Shown: in pieces, positions 34,244 to 42,274 of the stretch | Position numbering within the stretch: position 1 is the first letter of the stretch | Layout of the letters: each line of letters opens with the position of its first letter | NCBI RefSeq assembly: GCF_023515955.1 | Contig: NZ_CP097322.1 | Coordinates: 3,433,501-3,497,500 of the forward strand | DNA from: Streptomyces sp. RerS4 | Lineage (GTDB): Bacteria; Actinomycetota; Actinomycetes; Streptomycetales; Streptomycetaceae | DNA length: 64,000 bases | Direction: 5' to 3' | Notes under the pieces: generated by a model | Told to the model about the DNA's origin: nothing | The model's database searches: none | The model's input: only the letters and a program-made list of their open reading frames with translations | Position numbers and translations under genes: made by a program

Positions 34244-34963
34244 TCAGCGGCGGGTCGCGCCCGCCAGGGTCAGCCCGGGGGGCGGTGGGGCGGCGCGCAG
34301 GGCCTCCGCGCGGGCCTCGACACGGGCTTCGGCGCGGCGCAGCGCGGTCAGGTAGGCGTCGCCGGGGTGGCGGCCGCCCGCGCCGCGCAGGCCGGCCAGT
34401 TCCAGTCGCAGTTCGCGGTACCGGCCGAGCGCGAGCTCCGCCTCGACCCACTGTCCGAGTGCCGCGAGCCGGTCGGCGTCGAGCACTGCGATCCGGCCGC
34501 CGAGCCAGTCCCCGGCGTCGATCCCGTCGAGCGCCGGGCCGGTCCACAGCGCGAGCGCCCGGCGCAGCCGCGACGCGGCCTGCTCGAAGTCGCCGCGCCC
34601 CATGGCCCGGTAGCCGGCGCCCGCCTCGCGCGCGAACTCGCGGACGTCGGAACGGCCGCCGCCGGTGTCGAGAAGATACCCGCCGGGACGTGTGGAGAGG
34701 ACGGTCTCGGGAGTCCGTACCGAGCCGGCCCCCAGCGCTTCCGCGAAACGCTCGCGCAGGCGGCGTACGGCGGTGTGCAGGGCGCCCCGGGTGTGCTCGG
34801 GCGGGGTGCGGCGAGCCAGTTCGTCGGCGAGCACGGACACGGGCACCACCCGGTCGGGACAGGCCGCGAGGACCGCCAGGACGTGTCGGGACTCGGGCGT
34901 GGGCGCCGTGATGGGCACCCCGTTCTCGATGACCCGTGGTGCTCCGAGTACCTCAATGTCCAC
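34244..34963 (-). CDS. Small SARP-family transcriptional activator
   Basis: A 239-residue Streptomyces antibiotic regulatory protein: OmpR-type winged helix (about 1-90; MDIEVLGAPRVI, ESRHVLAVLAACPDRVVP, HTRGALHTAVRRLRERF) and bacterial transcriptional activation domain (about 95-225; DVREFAREAGAGYRA, FEQAASRLRRALALWTGPALDG). It ends without NB-ARC or TPR modules, like the short ActII-ORF4 class. GTG 34963 is preferred over ATG 34981 because AGGGGGA lies 6 nt before it and SARPs begin at this point. It lies beside a gamma-butyrolactone-receptor-like gene. No biosynthetic cluster is in the window, so its targets are elsewhere. Confidence 0.9.
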   Translation of the reverse strand: MDIEVLGAPRVIENGVPITAPTPESRHVLAVLAACPDRVVPVSVLADELARRTPPEHTRGALHTAVRRLRERFAEALGAGSVRTPETVLSTRPGGYLLDTGGGRSDVREFAREAGAGYRAMGRGDFEQAASRLRRALALWTGPALDGIDAGDWLGGRIAVLDADRLAALGQWVEAELALGRYRELRLELAGLRGAGGRHPGDAYLTALRRAEARVEARAEALRAAPPPPGLTLAGATRR

Positions 34964-34988
34964 AGTTTTCCCCCTGGGCATGCGAGCG

Positions 34989-35017
34989 AAAAAATAATAC
35001 CCGGAAGGATCTTTTTT
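34989..35017 (-). promoter_or_regulatory. AT-rich inverted repeat at the SARP promoter
   Basis: A6 (34989-34994) and T6 (35012-35017) flank a 17-bp centre containing ATACCCGG. On the coding strand TATTAT (34993-34998) is a good -10 for the SARP gene, so the dyad covers the promoter. It is the most AT-rich spot nearby and is a possible site for the adjacent ScbR-like receptor. Confidence 0.45.
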
Positions 35018-35039
35018 GGAAGAACGCGCGAGGGACCGC

Positions 35040-35738
35040 TCACTCCCGTCCGGGCACGCCGTCGGCGCAGCCGATCTCGCACGGGTGACCGCCCCGCGGC
35101 CCGTACAGCGCCCGCGCGCCCCGCCCGGGGGCCGTGTCCAGCCGGATCGCCACCGCCGGCACCACCACGTTCGGCATCACGTGCGTGTACAGCTCCGACA
35201 CCTGCGCGTCGAGGTCGAGGCGGAGCATCTGCGCCATGGTGTTGAGCCCCGCGTACGCGCCCACGACAAGCCGCGCCGGCACCACCGGGTCCACGTTCGG
35301 CAGCAGCTCCCCGCGCTCGCGCGCCTCGACCAGCACGGAGACGTGCTGATCGATCCAGGCCTGGTAGGGGGTGGCCTTGTCCAGTTCACGGCCCGCCTGG
35401 TCCAGGGTGAGCCGGGCGCTCGCCCGGATCAGCGTCTCGTGCCGCAGCCGGTGCGAGAACACCATGCCGATGTCCAGGAACTCCTGCGCCTTGTAGGCCT
35501 GCGGCAACACCGTCGGCGGCGAGGCGTTCTGCGCGTCGATGACGGCCTGGGCGAGGCCTTCCTTCGAGTCGAAGTGGAAGTACAGCGCTCCCTTGGTGAC
35601 CTTCGCGATGTTGACGATGTCCGAGAGCTTGGCCCCGTCGTACCCGTGCTCCTCGAAGACCACGGCCGCCGCGTCCAGGATGGCCTGACGGGTGCGCACC
35701 GCCCGGTCCTGCTTCGCCTGGGGTCGCTCTGTCCTCAT
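35040..35738 (-). CDS. ScbR/ArpA-like gamma-butyrolactone receptor (TetR family)
   Basis: A 232-residue TetR-type repressor of the autoregulator-receptor group. The N-terminal helix-turn-helix (about 8-55) is very well conserved: AKQDRAVRTRQAILDAAAVVF, then the recognition part KLSDIVNIAKVTKGALYFHFDSKE. The ligand domain contains FSHRLRHETLIRASARLTLDQ and a Trp in PYQAWIDQH at the position conserved in true butyrolactone receptors. Both features favour a genuine ligand-responsive receptor over a pseudo-receptor. No butyrolactone synthase (AfsA) gene is present here. A candidate ARE lies about 35 bp upstream. Confidence 0.9.
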   Translation of the reverse strand: MRTERPQAKQDRAVRTRQAILDAAAVVFEEHGYDGAKLSDIVNIAKVTKGALYFHFDSKEGLAQAVIDAQNASPPTVLPQAYKAQEFLDIGMVFSHRLRHETLIRASARLTLDQAGRELDKATPYQAWIDQHVSVLVEARERGELLPNVDPVVPARLVVGAYAGLNTMAQMLRLDLDAQVSELYTHVMPNVVVPAVAIRLDTAPGRGARALYGPRGGHPCEIGCADGVPGRE

Positions 35739-35770
35739 GGGGTGGGGTCGCCTCTCCTGGCCCGCCGGCG

Positions 35771-35795
35771 TTTACATTCCCACGGGTACGTTTTC
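35771..35795 (-). promoter_or_regulatory. Candidate autoregulatory element (ARE) upstream of the ScbR-like gene
   Basis: ACATTCCC (35774-35781) and GGGTACGT (35784-35791) form a dyad with 6 of 8 matching pairs around AC, flanked by TTT on both outer sides. Size, T-flanks and position 36-53 bp upstream of the receptor start fit the ARE sites bound by ScbR/ArpA-type receptors. Confidence 0.5.
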
Positions 35796-35972
35796 TGTGC
35801 GTAGATTTCACACCATCGGGCGAGATCCGTCCAACGCCACAGCGCTCCTCCGTCAGATCGGGACGGGCACACGAACCGAGGGGGCCCACCGGCCCTCGCG
35901 GACCGATGGACCCCCTCCGGGTCCTCGCGGCGGCACGGCGGTGCCGGCGCGCGGTGTTGTGTCAGTGCGGTG

Positions 35973-36995
35973 TTACTTCAGCTTGGTGCCGGTGGAACGC
36001 AGGTCGGCGCAGGCGGCGGCGACGCGCTTGGCCATGCCGGCCTCGGCCAGCTTGCCCCAGGTGCGCGGGTCGTAGGTGGACTTCTTGCCGACCTCGCCGT
36101 CGACCTTCAGGACACCGTCGTAGTTGCGGAACATGTGGTCCGCGACCGGACGGGAGAAGGCGTACTGGGTGTCGGTGTCGAGGTTCATCTTCACGACGCC
36201 GTTCTCCAGCGCGGTGGCGATCTCCTCGGCCGTGGAGCCCGAACCGCCGTGGAAGACGAAGTCGAACGGGGAGGCCTTGCCGAACTTCTCCGCGACACCG
36301 GCCTGGAGGTCCTTGAGCAGCTCGGGGCGCAGGACGACGTTGCCCGGCTTGTAGACGCCGTGCACGTTGCCGAAGGAGGCGGCCAGCAGGTAGCGGCCCT
36401 TCTCGCCCAGGCCCAGGGCCTCGGCGGTACGGATCGCGTCGTCGACGGTGGTGTACAGCTCGTCGTTGATCTCGTGGCTGACGCCGTCCTCCTCGCCGCC
36501 GGTCGGGGTGATCTCGACCTCAAGGATGATCTTCGCGGCGGCGGCCTTGGCGAGCAGCTCCTGACCGATGGCCAGGTTGTCGGCCAGGGTCTCGGCGGAG
36601 CCGTCCCACATGTGCGACTGGAAGAGCGGGTTCAGACCACGGGCCACGCGCTCGGCGGACACCTCCAGGAGCGGACGTACGTAGCCGTCCAGCTTGTCCT
36701 TGGGGCAGTGGTCCGTGTGCAGCGCGACGGTGATGTCGTACTTGGCGGCGACGACGTGCGCGAACTCGGCCAGGGCGACCGCGCCCGTGACCATGTCCTT
36801 GTTGTACTGGCCGCCCAGGAACTCGGCACCGCCGGTGGAGATCTGGATGATGCCGTCGCTCTCGGCCTCGGCGAAGCCGCGCAGCGCCGCGTGCAGGGTC
36901 TGCGTCGACGTCACGTTGATGGCCGGGTAGGCGAACTTGCCTGCCTTCGCCCGGTCGAGCATCTCGTTGTAGATCTCGGGGGTTGCGATGGGCAT
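35973..36995 (-). CDS. fba: Class II fructose-bisphosphate aldolase
   Basis: Zinc-dependent aldolase cleaving fructose 1,6-bisphosphate to DHAP and glyceraldehyde 3-phosphate. The 340-residue protein is complete: PAINVTSTQTLHAALRGFAE, zinc-ligand VALHTDHCPKDKLDGY, LEVEITPTGGEEDG, FGNVHGVYKPGNV, DFVFHGGSGSTAEE and the phosphate-binding KMNLDTDTQYAF. ATG 36995 (MPIATPEIYNEML) has AAGGAG 6 nt upstream; longer in-frame starts are rejected. Confidence 0.97.
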   Translation of the reverse strand: MPIATPEIYNEMLDRAKAGKFAYPAINVTSTQTLHAALRGFAEAESDGIIQISTGGAEFLGGQYNKDMVTGAVALAEFAHVVAAKYDITVALHTDHCPKDKLDGYVRPLLEVSAERVARGLNPLFQSHMWDGSAETLADNLAIGQELLAKAAAAKIILEVEITPTGGEEDGVSHEINDELYTTVDDAIRTAEALGLGEKGRYLLAASFGNVHGVYKPGNVVLRPELLKDLQAGVAEKFGKASPFDFVFHGGSGSTAEEIATALENGVVKMNLDTDTQYAFSRPVADHMFRNYDGVLKVDGEVGKKSTYDPRTWGKLAEAGMAKRVAAACADLRSTGTKLK

Positions 36996-37130
36996 CTGTC
37001 CGCTCCTTGGTTGTGCGGGGAAGGGTGCTGATTGCGGGCCCTGACCTGGGGGCGACGTCATCGTCGCCCCCATCTTTCCAGACTCCGCGCGACACTCCAC
37101 CCCCCTCACCACACACAGGGAGTGCGAAGC

Positions 37131-37162
37131 GGGCGGAGTGTTTCACGTGAAACACTCCGCCC
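37131..37162. other. parS centromere-like site in a 32-bp perfect palindrome
   Basis: Positions 37139-37154 read TGTTTCACGTGAAACA, the perfect consensus ParB-binding parS sequence. The symmetry continues outward on both sides (GGGCGGAG / CTCCGCCC), giving a 32-bp perfect palindrome. It lies between the fba start and the pyrE stop. Streptomyces have multiple parS sites spread around oriC, so this window probably lies in the origin-proximal region. The extended palindrome could also fold as the pyrE terminator. Confidence 0.93.
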
Positions 37163-37179
37163 ACCCCGAAAAGGGCAGG

Positions 37180-37719
37180 TCAGGAAAGGCCCAGGTCGCC
37201 CAGCCGGTAGCCGGTCAGGTACGGGAGCCCGGCGGCGGCGATGGCGTCCGCCGCACCCCGGTCCACGATCGTGGCGACGGCGACGACCTCGCCGCCCGCC
37301 TCGCGGACGGCCTCGACGGCCGTCAGCGGGGATCCACCGGTGGTCGAGGTGTCCTCGACGACGAGGCAGCGCTTGCCCTTCACGTCGGTGCCCTCGATGC
37401 GGCGCTGCATGCCGTGGGCCTTCTGCGCCTTGCGCACGACGAAGGCGTCCAGGCGCTCACCGCGCGCGGCGGAGGCGTGCAGCATCGACGTGGCGACCGG
37501 GTCGGCGCCGAGGGTCAGGCCGCCGACGCAGTCGAAGTCGAGGTCGGCGGTCAGGTCGAGCATGACCTGACCGACGAGCGGGGCGGCCTCGCCGTCGAGG
37601 GTGATGCGACGGAGGTCGATGTAGTAGTCGGCCTCACGGCCGGAGGAGAGGGTCACCTTGCCGTGCACGACGGCCTTGTCCTTGATCTGCTGCAGAAGCG
37701 CATCGCGTACGTCAGTCAT
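37180..37719 (-). CDS. pyrE: Orotate phosphoribosyltransferase
   Basis: Forms OMP from orotate and PRPP in pyrimidine synthesis. The 179-residue protein has YYIDLRRITLDGEAAPLVGQ, the VRKAQKAHGMQRRIEG flexible loop with catalytic Lys, and the PRPP-binding motif RCLVVEDTSTTGGSPLTAVE (about 117-136). Length is normal. It is followed at once by the parS palindrome. Confidence 0.96.
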   Translation of the reverse strand: MTDVRDALLQQIKDKAVVHGKVTLSSGREADYYIDLRRITLDGEAAPLVGQVMLDLTADLDFDCVGGLTLGADPVATSMLHASAARGERLDAFVVRKAQKAHGMQRRIEGTDVKGKRCLVVEDTSTTGGSPLTAVEAVREAGGEVVAVATIVDRGAADAIAAAGLPYLTGYRLGDLGLS

Positions 37720-37740
37720 GCCGTCGAGCTTAAAGGGGTG

Positions 37741-38529
37741 CTACCCGAGCCGGCGCCAGGTCCACGTGGTGGAGACCTCCAGCGGGTCGACCGGCGTGAC
37801 CAGGCGCGGGAGGGTGTTCAGGCCGTTCGGCGGACCGGACTGGGGCTCCACGCAGACCGCCTCGTCCTGCTCGTCGTAGACGACCACCCATTCGGCCGGG
37901 CTGGCGATGTTCAGCGCGAGCTGTCCGGGCCAGGTGAGGGTGACGTCGACCCCCTCGGGCATCCCGAAGCAGTCGTCCCAGGGGCCGGGGGTGGGGTCGA
38001 TGCGGCGGCCGGTGGGGAGGTGGTCGTCGCCGCGCTCCTCCTGCCACGCCGGCTCGAAGGCGATCCGGGCCGGTTCCCCGCCGTCCGTCAGGACCCGGTT
38101 GAACCACGGGTGCCAGCCCGCCTGCGCCGGGAAGGAGTCCTGGTACGTCTCCACGCCCATGGTGATCGTCAGCGCGTCCTCGCCCAGCTCGAAGATCTGC
38201 GTCACCCGGCCGGCGTGGGGCCACGGGTCGGTGAGGTCGTACGTGAAGACCGCCTCGGTGTCGGTGACCCGCGCGGGCTTCCAGGGCGCGTTGCGGCCGA
38301 GGCCGTGAATGGCGTGCGGGGGGTGGTTCAGGGGCATCTGGTGGACGGCCGCGCCGTCGCGGAACCGGCCGTTCTCGATGCGCCCGCACCAGGGGACCAT
38401 CGGGAAGGCCCCGAAGTGCGGGCCTTGGCGCAGCAGCTCGATGCCGTCGACGCGCAGGGCGCTGATCCGGCAGCCGTTCTCCTGATCGATGGTGATGTCG
38501 GCGCCGCCGGCGCTCAGTCGCGTAGTCAT
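37741..38529 (-). CDS. Aldose 1-epimerase family protein
   Basis: A 262-residue galactose-mutarotase-fold protein. Visible motifs are MVPWCGRIENGRF (about 44-56), HAIHGLGRNAPWKP with the catalytic His (about 72-85), the WHPWFNR motif (about 140) and VVVYDEQDEAVCVEPQSGPPNGL, where the Glu is the usual catalytic base. It interconverts hexose anomers or a related sugar. It lies 21 bp upstream of pyrE in the same direction and may be co-transcribed. Confidence 0.9.
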   Translation of the reverse strand: MTTRLSAGGADITIDQENGCRISALRVDGIELLRQGPHFGAFPMVPWCGRIENGRFRDGAAVHQMPLNHPPHAIHGLGRNAPWKPARVTDTEAVFTYDLTDPWPHAGRVTQIFELGEDALTITMGVETYQDSFPAQAGWHPWFNRVLTDGGEPARIAFEPAWQEERGDDHLPTGRRIDPTPGPWDDCFGMPEGVDVTLTWPGQLALNIASPAEWVVVYDEQDEAVCVEPQSGPPNGLNTLPRLVTPVDPLEVSTTWTWRRLG

Positions 38530-38577
38530 ACGGTGACCCTACGGCGGCCTGATCAACAAGGCCTAGCGAAGCCCAAG

Positions 38578-39498
38578 CTAGCGGCGGCGGCGCAGTGCCC
38601 TGCCGACGACGACGGCCGAGGCCAGGGCGAGGGCGGCGGCCGGGGCGATCCAGCGCATGCCGGGGCCGGTGGAGGCGGCGGAGGGCGCCGGGACCGGGGC
38701 GTAACGGCCGCGCGGGGGCGCGTGGTCGACCTCCTCGGCGCTGCGGCCGATCATCGTGCGGCGGGCGTGGGCGGCCTCGGCCGGGGGCCGCGTGGGCGGG
38801 GCGGGCTCGCCGGCGCCGGCGTCGGCTTCGGTGAAGCCCGATTCCAGGAAGGGGTCGAGGGAGGGGGGCGGCACCTCGACGTCGAACACGGAGGCGGCGT
38901 CGGCGTCCTTCGCGGCGGAGCCCCCGGGTTCCCCGGGTTCCCCGGGTTCCCCGGGTTCCGCGGCATCCTCGGCGGCGGCCTCCAGCGCCGCTTCCGCTTC
39001 TTCCGCCTCCGCCACCGGGTCGCGCAGCTCCGAGTCCTCCTCGCGGCTGCCCGGGACCACGGGGCCCGCGCCCGCCTCGGCGGCGAGGTTCGCGGTGAAG
39101 CGGTCCAGCAGCCGCCCGAGGGCGGTGACGGTGGCCTCCGGCTCGAAGGCGGCGGCCCGGCCGTCGGCGTCGGCCCCGCCGGTGAACTCCAGCCGGGTCC
39201 CGCCGTCGTGCGGGACCAGCCGCACCCCGACCGAGACGGTGACCGTGCCGCTGCCCCGGACCTCGGTGCCGCCGCCCTCGACGGTGAAGTGCTCGGGGGA
39301 ACGCTCGGTGACGGTCAAGGCGCCCCGGTAGGTGACGGTGTGCCCGCCGACCCGCACCCGCAGCCGCCCCGTCACCGACCCGGAGGCGTCCCCGGCGTCG
39401 TGCTGGAGCCCCGGTACGCAGCGGGCCACCCGGGCGGGGTCGCGCAGCGCGGCACGGAGGTCTTCTGCCGGGACCGGAACGAACACCTGATGCTCCAT
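38578..39498 (-). CDS. SRPBCC (CoxG-like) protein with C-terminal membrane anchor
   Basis: A 306-residue protein. Residues 1-150 form a START/SRPBCC domain of the CoxG type (MEHQVFVPVPAEDLRAALRD, ARCVPGLQ, GTEVRGSGTVTVSV, LLDRFTANLAAE). A long acidic Pro/Glu/Ala linker follows, including a GEPGEPGEPG repeat encoded by tandem 9-bp units (about 38928-38958). A single C-terminal helix (WIAPAAALALASAVVVG) with an RALRRRR tail anchors it. It probably binds a lipid or hydrophobic ligand. No CO dehydrogenase genes are adjacent, so that role is not supported. Confidence 0.85.
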   Translation of the reverse strand: MEHQVFVPVPAEDLRAALRDPARVARCVPGLQHDAGDASGSVTGRLRVRVGGHTVTYRGALTVTERSPEHFTVEGGGTEVRGSGTVTVSVGVRLVPHDGGTRLEFTGGADADGRAAAFEPEATVTALGRLLDRFTANLAAEAGAGPVVPGSREEDSELRDPVAEAEEAEAALEAAAEDAAEPGEPGEPGEPGGSAAKDADAASVFDVEVPPPSLDPFLESGFTEADAGAGEPAPPTRPPAEAAHARRTMIGRSAEEVDHAPPRGRYAPVPAPSAASTGPGMRWIAPAAALALASAVVVGRALRRRR

Positions 39499-39520
39499 GC
39501 GGACGAGCCTACCGAGGGAG

Positions 39521-39572
39521 TGCCGTCAAAGTAGCGTCGTCCGCGCGCCGGGCAGACGATCCTTTGACGGCA
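39521..39572 (-). promoter_or_regulatory. Spaced inverted repeat upstream of the SRPBCC gene
   Basis: TGCCGTCAAAG (39521-39531) and CTTTGACGGCA (39562-39572) match perfectly across 30 bp that itself contains weaker GTCGTC/GACGAT pairing. It lies between two co-directional genes and could be a two-site operator or the terminator of the upstream gene. Confidence 0.5.
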
Positions 39573-39638
39573 CGACCCAGGACGAGCCGCCGGTGGACAC
39601 GGACACGACGCCGGTCGCGAAGCGGACTGCGCGGGCGG

Positions 39639-41285
39639 TCAGGTGTAGCGGGGGTGCGGCAGCGTCGAGGGCGGCATCCCGCCGGCGGGGCGGACGCGGG
39701 CGGCGTCCCGGGCCGCGTCCTGGAGGGCCCGGGTGGACACGGCGCGCAGGGCGGGCGTGTCGCGGTCGACCCGCAGCTCGGGCACCCGGTCCAGGGCGGC
39801 GAGGACGAAGCCCCAGTCCTGCGGCGGCGCGCCCACGGCCCCGCCGGGGGTGCGGTCGGGGCCGGCGGCGAAGCCGGAGAGCCGGCCGCCCGCGCTGTAC
39901 GGGGAGGTGAGCAGCCCGGCCGCGCGGAGGGTGGATTCGACGGTCCAGTACGTACGCGGTCGCGTGGCCAGGGGCCCCGCGTGCACCGCGAGACGCCCGC
40001 CGGGCTTGAGGGCCCGTGCGGCGAGCCCGTAGAACTCCTGCGAGTACAGCTTCGTGCTGGGGGTGATGCCGGGGTCGGGCAGGTCGGAGACGATGACGTC
40101 GAAGCGGTCCCCGGCGGCCGGTCCCCGCAACCAGGCGAAGGCGTCCTGGGTGACGACCCCGAGGCGGGGGTCCTCGAAGGCGCGGTCGTTGAGCGCGGAC
40201 AGCATCGGGTCGGTGCGGGCGAGGCGGACCACTGCGGGGTCGAGTTCGACGACGGTGACGGAGGCGACGTCGCGGTAGCGCAGCACCTCGCGCGCGGCGA
40301 GTCCGTCGCCGCCGCCGAGGACCAGGACGCGGGCGTGCGCGCCGGTCATCGCGGGGTGGACCAGCGCCTCGTGGTAGCGGTACTCGTCGTATCCGCTGAC
40401 CCGCAGCCGCCCGTCGAGGTACAGGTCGAGGGAGCGGGGCGAGCCCCCGGACGGGCCGGTCAGGACCAGCTCCTGCACCCCGGTCTGGACGGCGACCCGT
40501 ACTTCGCCGCCGTAGACGGCGCGCCGGGCGACGCGCTCGAAGTCGCCCACGAACAGGGTCGCGGAGGCGAGGACGGCCAGGACCGTGGCGTTCGCGGCGA
40601 CGAGCAGCCGGCGACAGCGCGGGGTCAGGTCGCGGCGGAACAGCCACAGGACGAGCGCACCGCCCATGACGGCGTTGACGGCGCCGGTCACCATGGCGCC
40701 GATGAGCTGCCCGAACACCGGCAGCAGCAGGAAGGGGAAGGCGAGTCCGCCGATCAGGGCGCCCACGTAGTCGGCGGCGAACAGGTCGGCGACGGCGCCG
40801 CCCGCGTCCTGCCGGCGGATCCGCTGGATGAGGACCATCAGCAGCGGGATCTCGGCGCCGATGAGCACGCCGATGGTGAAGGAGAAGGCGACGAGCGCCG
40901 TCCTGGACTCCCCCAGCCACGCGAAACTCGCGTACAGGGCCATGGCGGAGAGCCCGCCGAGCAGCGCGAGGCCGGCCTCGATGACGCCGAAGCCGAAGGC
41001 GGGCCGCCGGCGCAGCCGTTTGGCGAGCAGGGAACCGACGCCCATGGCGAAGACCATGACGGACAGCACGACGGACGCCTGCGTGACCGAATCGCCGATG
41101 AGGTACGAGCCGAGGGCGAGCAGTTCCAGCTCGTACACGAGCCCGCAGGCGGCACACACGAACACCGTGGCCAGGACGAGCAGTCGGCCGGTCCGGGGGT
41201 GTACGGGCAGGGCGGCCGGGACGGTCTGCACCCCCCGCGGATCCGGCGCCGGGAGCACCCCGCGGGGGGCGGAACGGTCGATCAT
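39639..41285 (-). CDS. Membrane-bound spermidine-synthase-like protein
   Basis: A 548-residue fusion of a polytopic membrane domain (about residues 30-245, seven or so helices, [24 protein letters not shown] first) and a polyamine-synthase-type Rossmann methyltransferase fold (about 270-510). The latter has [33 protein letters not shown] and [21 protein letters not shown]. It matches annotated polyamine aminopropyltransferases with extra membrane segments, but the real substrate is uncertain. ATG 41285 lies 7 nt after a TACGGT -10 on the minus strand, so the transcript looks leaderless. Confidence 0.88.
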   Translation of the reverse strand: MIDRSAPRGVLPAPDPRGVQTVPAALPVHPRTGRLLVLATVFVCAACGLVYELELLALGSYLIGDSVTQASVVLSVMVFAMGVGSLLAKRLRRRPAFGFGVIEAGLALLGGLSAMALYASFAWLGESRTALVAFSFTIGVLIGAEIPLLMVLIQRIRRQDAGGAVADLFAADYVGALIGGLAFPFLLLPVFGQLIGAMVTGAVNAVMGGALVLWLFRRDLTPRCRRLLVAANATVLAVLASATLFVGDFERVARRAVYGGEVRVAVQTGVQELVLTGPSGGSPRSLDLYLDGRLRVSGYDEYRYHEALVHPAMTGAHARVLVLGGGDGLAAREVLRYRDVASVTVVELDPAVVRLARTDPMLSALNDRAFEDPRLGVVTQDAFAWLRGPAAGDRFDVIVSDLPDPGITPSTKLYSQEFYGLAARALKPGGRLAVHAGPLATRPRTYWTVESTLRAAGLLTSPYSAGGRLSGFAAGPDRTPGGAVGAPPQDWGFVLAALDRVPELRVDRDTPALRAVSTRALQDAARDAARVRPAGGMPPSTLPHPRYT

Positions 41286-41292
41286 GCAGCGA

Positions 41293-41336
41293 ACCGTACG
41301 TCACCACCCACCCGCACCATGTCACCCACATGGGTG
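41293..41336 (-). promoter_or_regulatory. Leaderless promoter and palindrome of the spermidine-synthase-like gene
   Basis: TACGGT (complement of 41293-41298) ends 7 nt before ATG 41285. CACCCA-CA-TGGGTG (41323-41336), a perfect 6-bp dyad, lies about where the -35 region and an operator would be. Confidence 0.5.
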
Positions 41337-41432
41337 CAACTGCCGCACGCGCCCGGCCAGTTGGGTTAACGCCTGGTCGCCACCGCGGCCAACACCGCGG
41401 TCCACGCCCCCACGGCAGCCCGCGGGTCGGCC

Positions 41433-41951
41433 CTATACGGGCGCCCCCATCCGCACCCCGACCCGCGTACGGGTGGCGACCAGCTGCCCTTCCTGCGGGT
41501 ACGCGTGCCAGGTCCGCCAACGCACCTGCCCCTCATGGCGCTGCACGAGCAGCGCGGTGAAGGCGTGCGGGCTGCCCGGAAAGGTGCCGGCTAGCCCGTT
41601 CGGGTGATCCGCGACCAGGGCGAGGAGTTCCTGCGCACGCCCGGCGAACGAGCCGCGCGAGAGGGTCTCGACACGCGCGGCGAACTCGTACTCCCAGTCG
41701 CCCACCCGCTTCGCCACGCCGAGCGGCAGCGGTGTGCTGCTGCCGGGCATACAGGCGACGGTCTCCGAACAGAGCACCGCGCCCTCCTCCAGAAGCACCT
41801 GGTGAGAGGCCCCGAGCAGGCGCAACTCCACCTTGGCGTCCGCGAGCTGGAGGTTCAGTACGGCCAAGGCGGGCAGCCGGTCCCGTCCCAGGGCCCAGGC
41901 GAGATCGGCGGCACGCGTGTCGGTATAGGTGGTCTGGAGGGTCGTGAGCAT
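41433..41951 (-). CDS. DUF2617 family protein
   Basis: A 172-residue actinobacterial protein of unknown function. It begins MLTTLQTTYTDTRAADLAWALG; core stretches are LQLADAKVELRLLGASHQV, LCSETVACMPG, GDWEYEFAARVETLS and a conserved end with LVQRHEGQVRWRTWHAYPQEG. There is no signal or membrane segment. ATG 41951 begins the family-typical N-terminus, so the longer reading from 42074 is rejected. Confidence 0.88.
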   Translation of the reverse strand: MLTTLQTTYTDTRAADLAWALGRDRLPALAVLNLQLADAKVELRLLGASHQVLLEEGAVLCSETVACMPGSSTPLPLGVAKRVGDWEYEFAARVETLSRGSFAGRAQELLALVADHPNGLAGTFPGSPHAFTALLVQRHEGQVRWRTWHAYPQEGQLVATRTRVGVRMGAPV

Positions 41952-42274
41952 GAGTCGGCTCCGCAAACGCGCGAGGGAGATGGGCCGGGGCCCGCCAGCG
42001 GTAGTCAACGGGTGGGGGGACACCGGCACGGGTCCACAGGAAGTCCAGGGAGGTCCGAGGACTGGTCTACTCAACCGAGGGAATCATGAAAGGCACGGCA
42101 CTCACAGCGTTTTTACCCAACTTGACGGGGTTTACATCCCCCCGGGGGCTACCCGGTTCACGTGTTCAACAACATCCCGCCCGTACGCCGTAACGCCGAG
42201 CCGAACAACAGGACGCACAAGGGCAGTTGTGCCCCCGTAGCGCCCTGTTCACGCAGGTCCGACCCCCCTCAGTG
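41952..42274. other. 323-bp intergenic region
   Basis: No convincing gene is visible on either strand. It includes CCCCCCGGGGG (about 42140), an AT-rich patch GCGTTTTTACCCAACTTGACGG (two pieces around 42108-42129) with a possible -35 TTGACG on the plus strand, and TTGTTG/TAGCCC-like promoter elements on the minus strand for the DUF2617 gene. A CACGTG near 42159 is not a parS site because its flanks are not symmetric. Confidence 0.5.

Noticed and set aside
32128..35738. A secondary-metabolite biosynthetic cluster
   Set aside because: SARP and ScbR-like genes suggested one, but no PKS, NRPS, terpene or RiPP enzymes surround them; only regulators and core metabolism genes are present.
38578..39498. 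CoxG subunit of a carbon monoxide dehydrogenase operon
   Set aside because: The SRPBCC domain is CoxG-like, but no coxL/M/S genes are nearby and the acidic linker plus membrane anchor are atypical.
42153..42172. A second parS-like CACGTG site
   Set aside because: Only the central CACGTG is shared; flanks GGTT and TTCA are not symmetric and do not match the GTTTCACGTGAAAC consensus.
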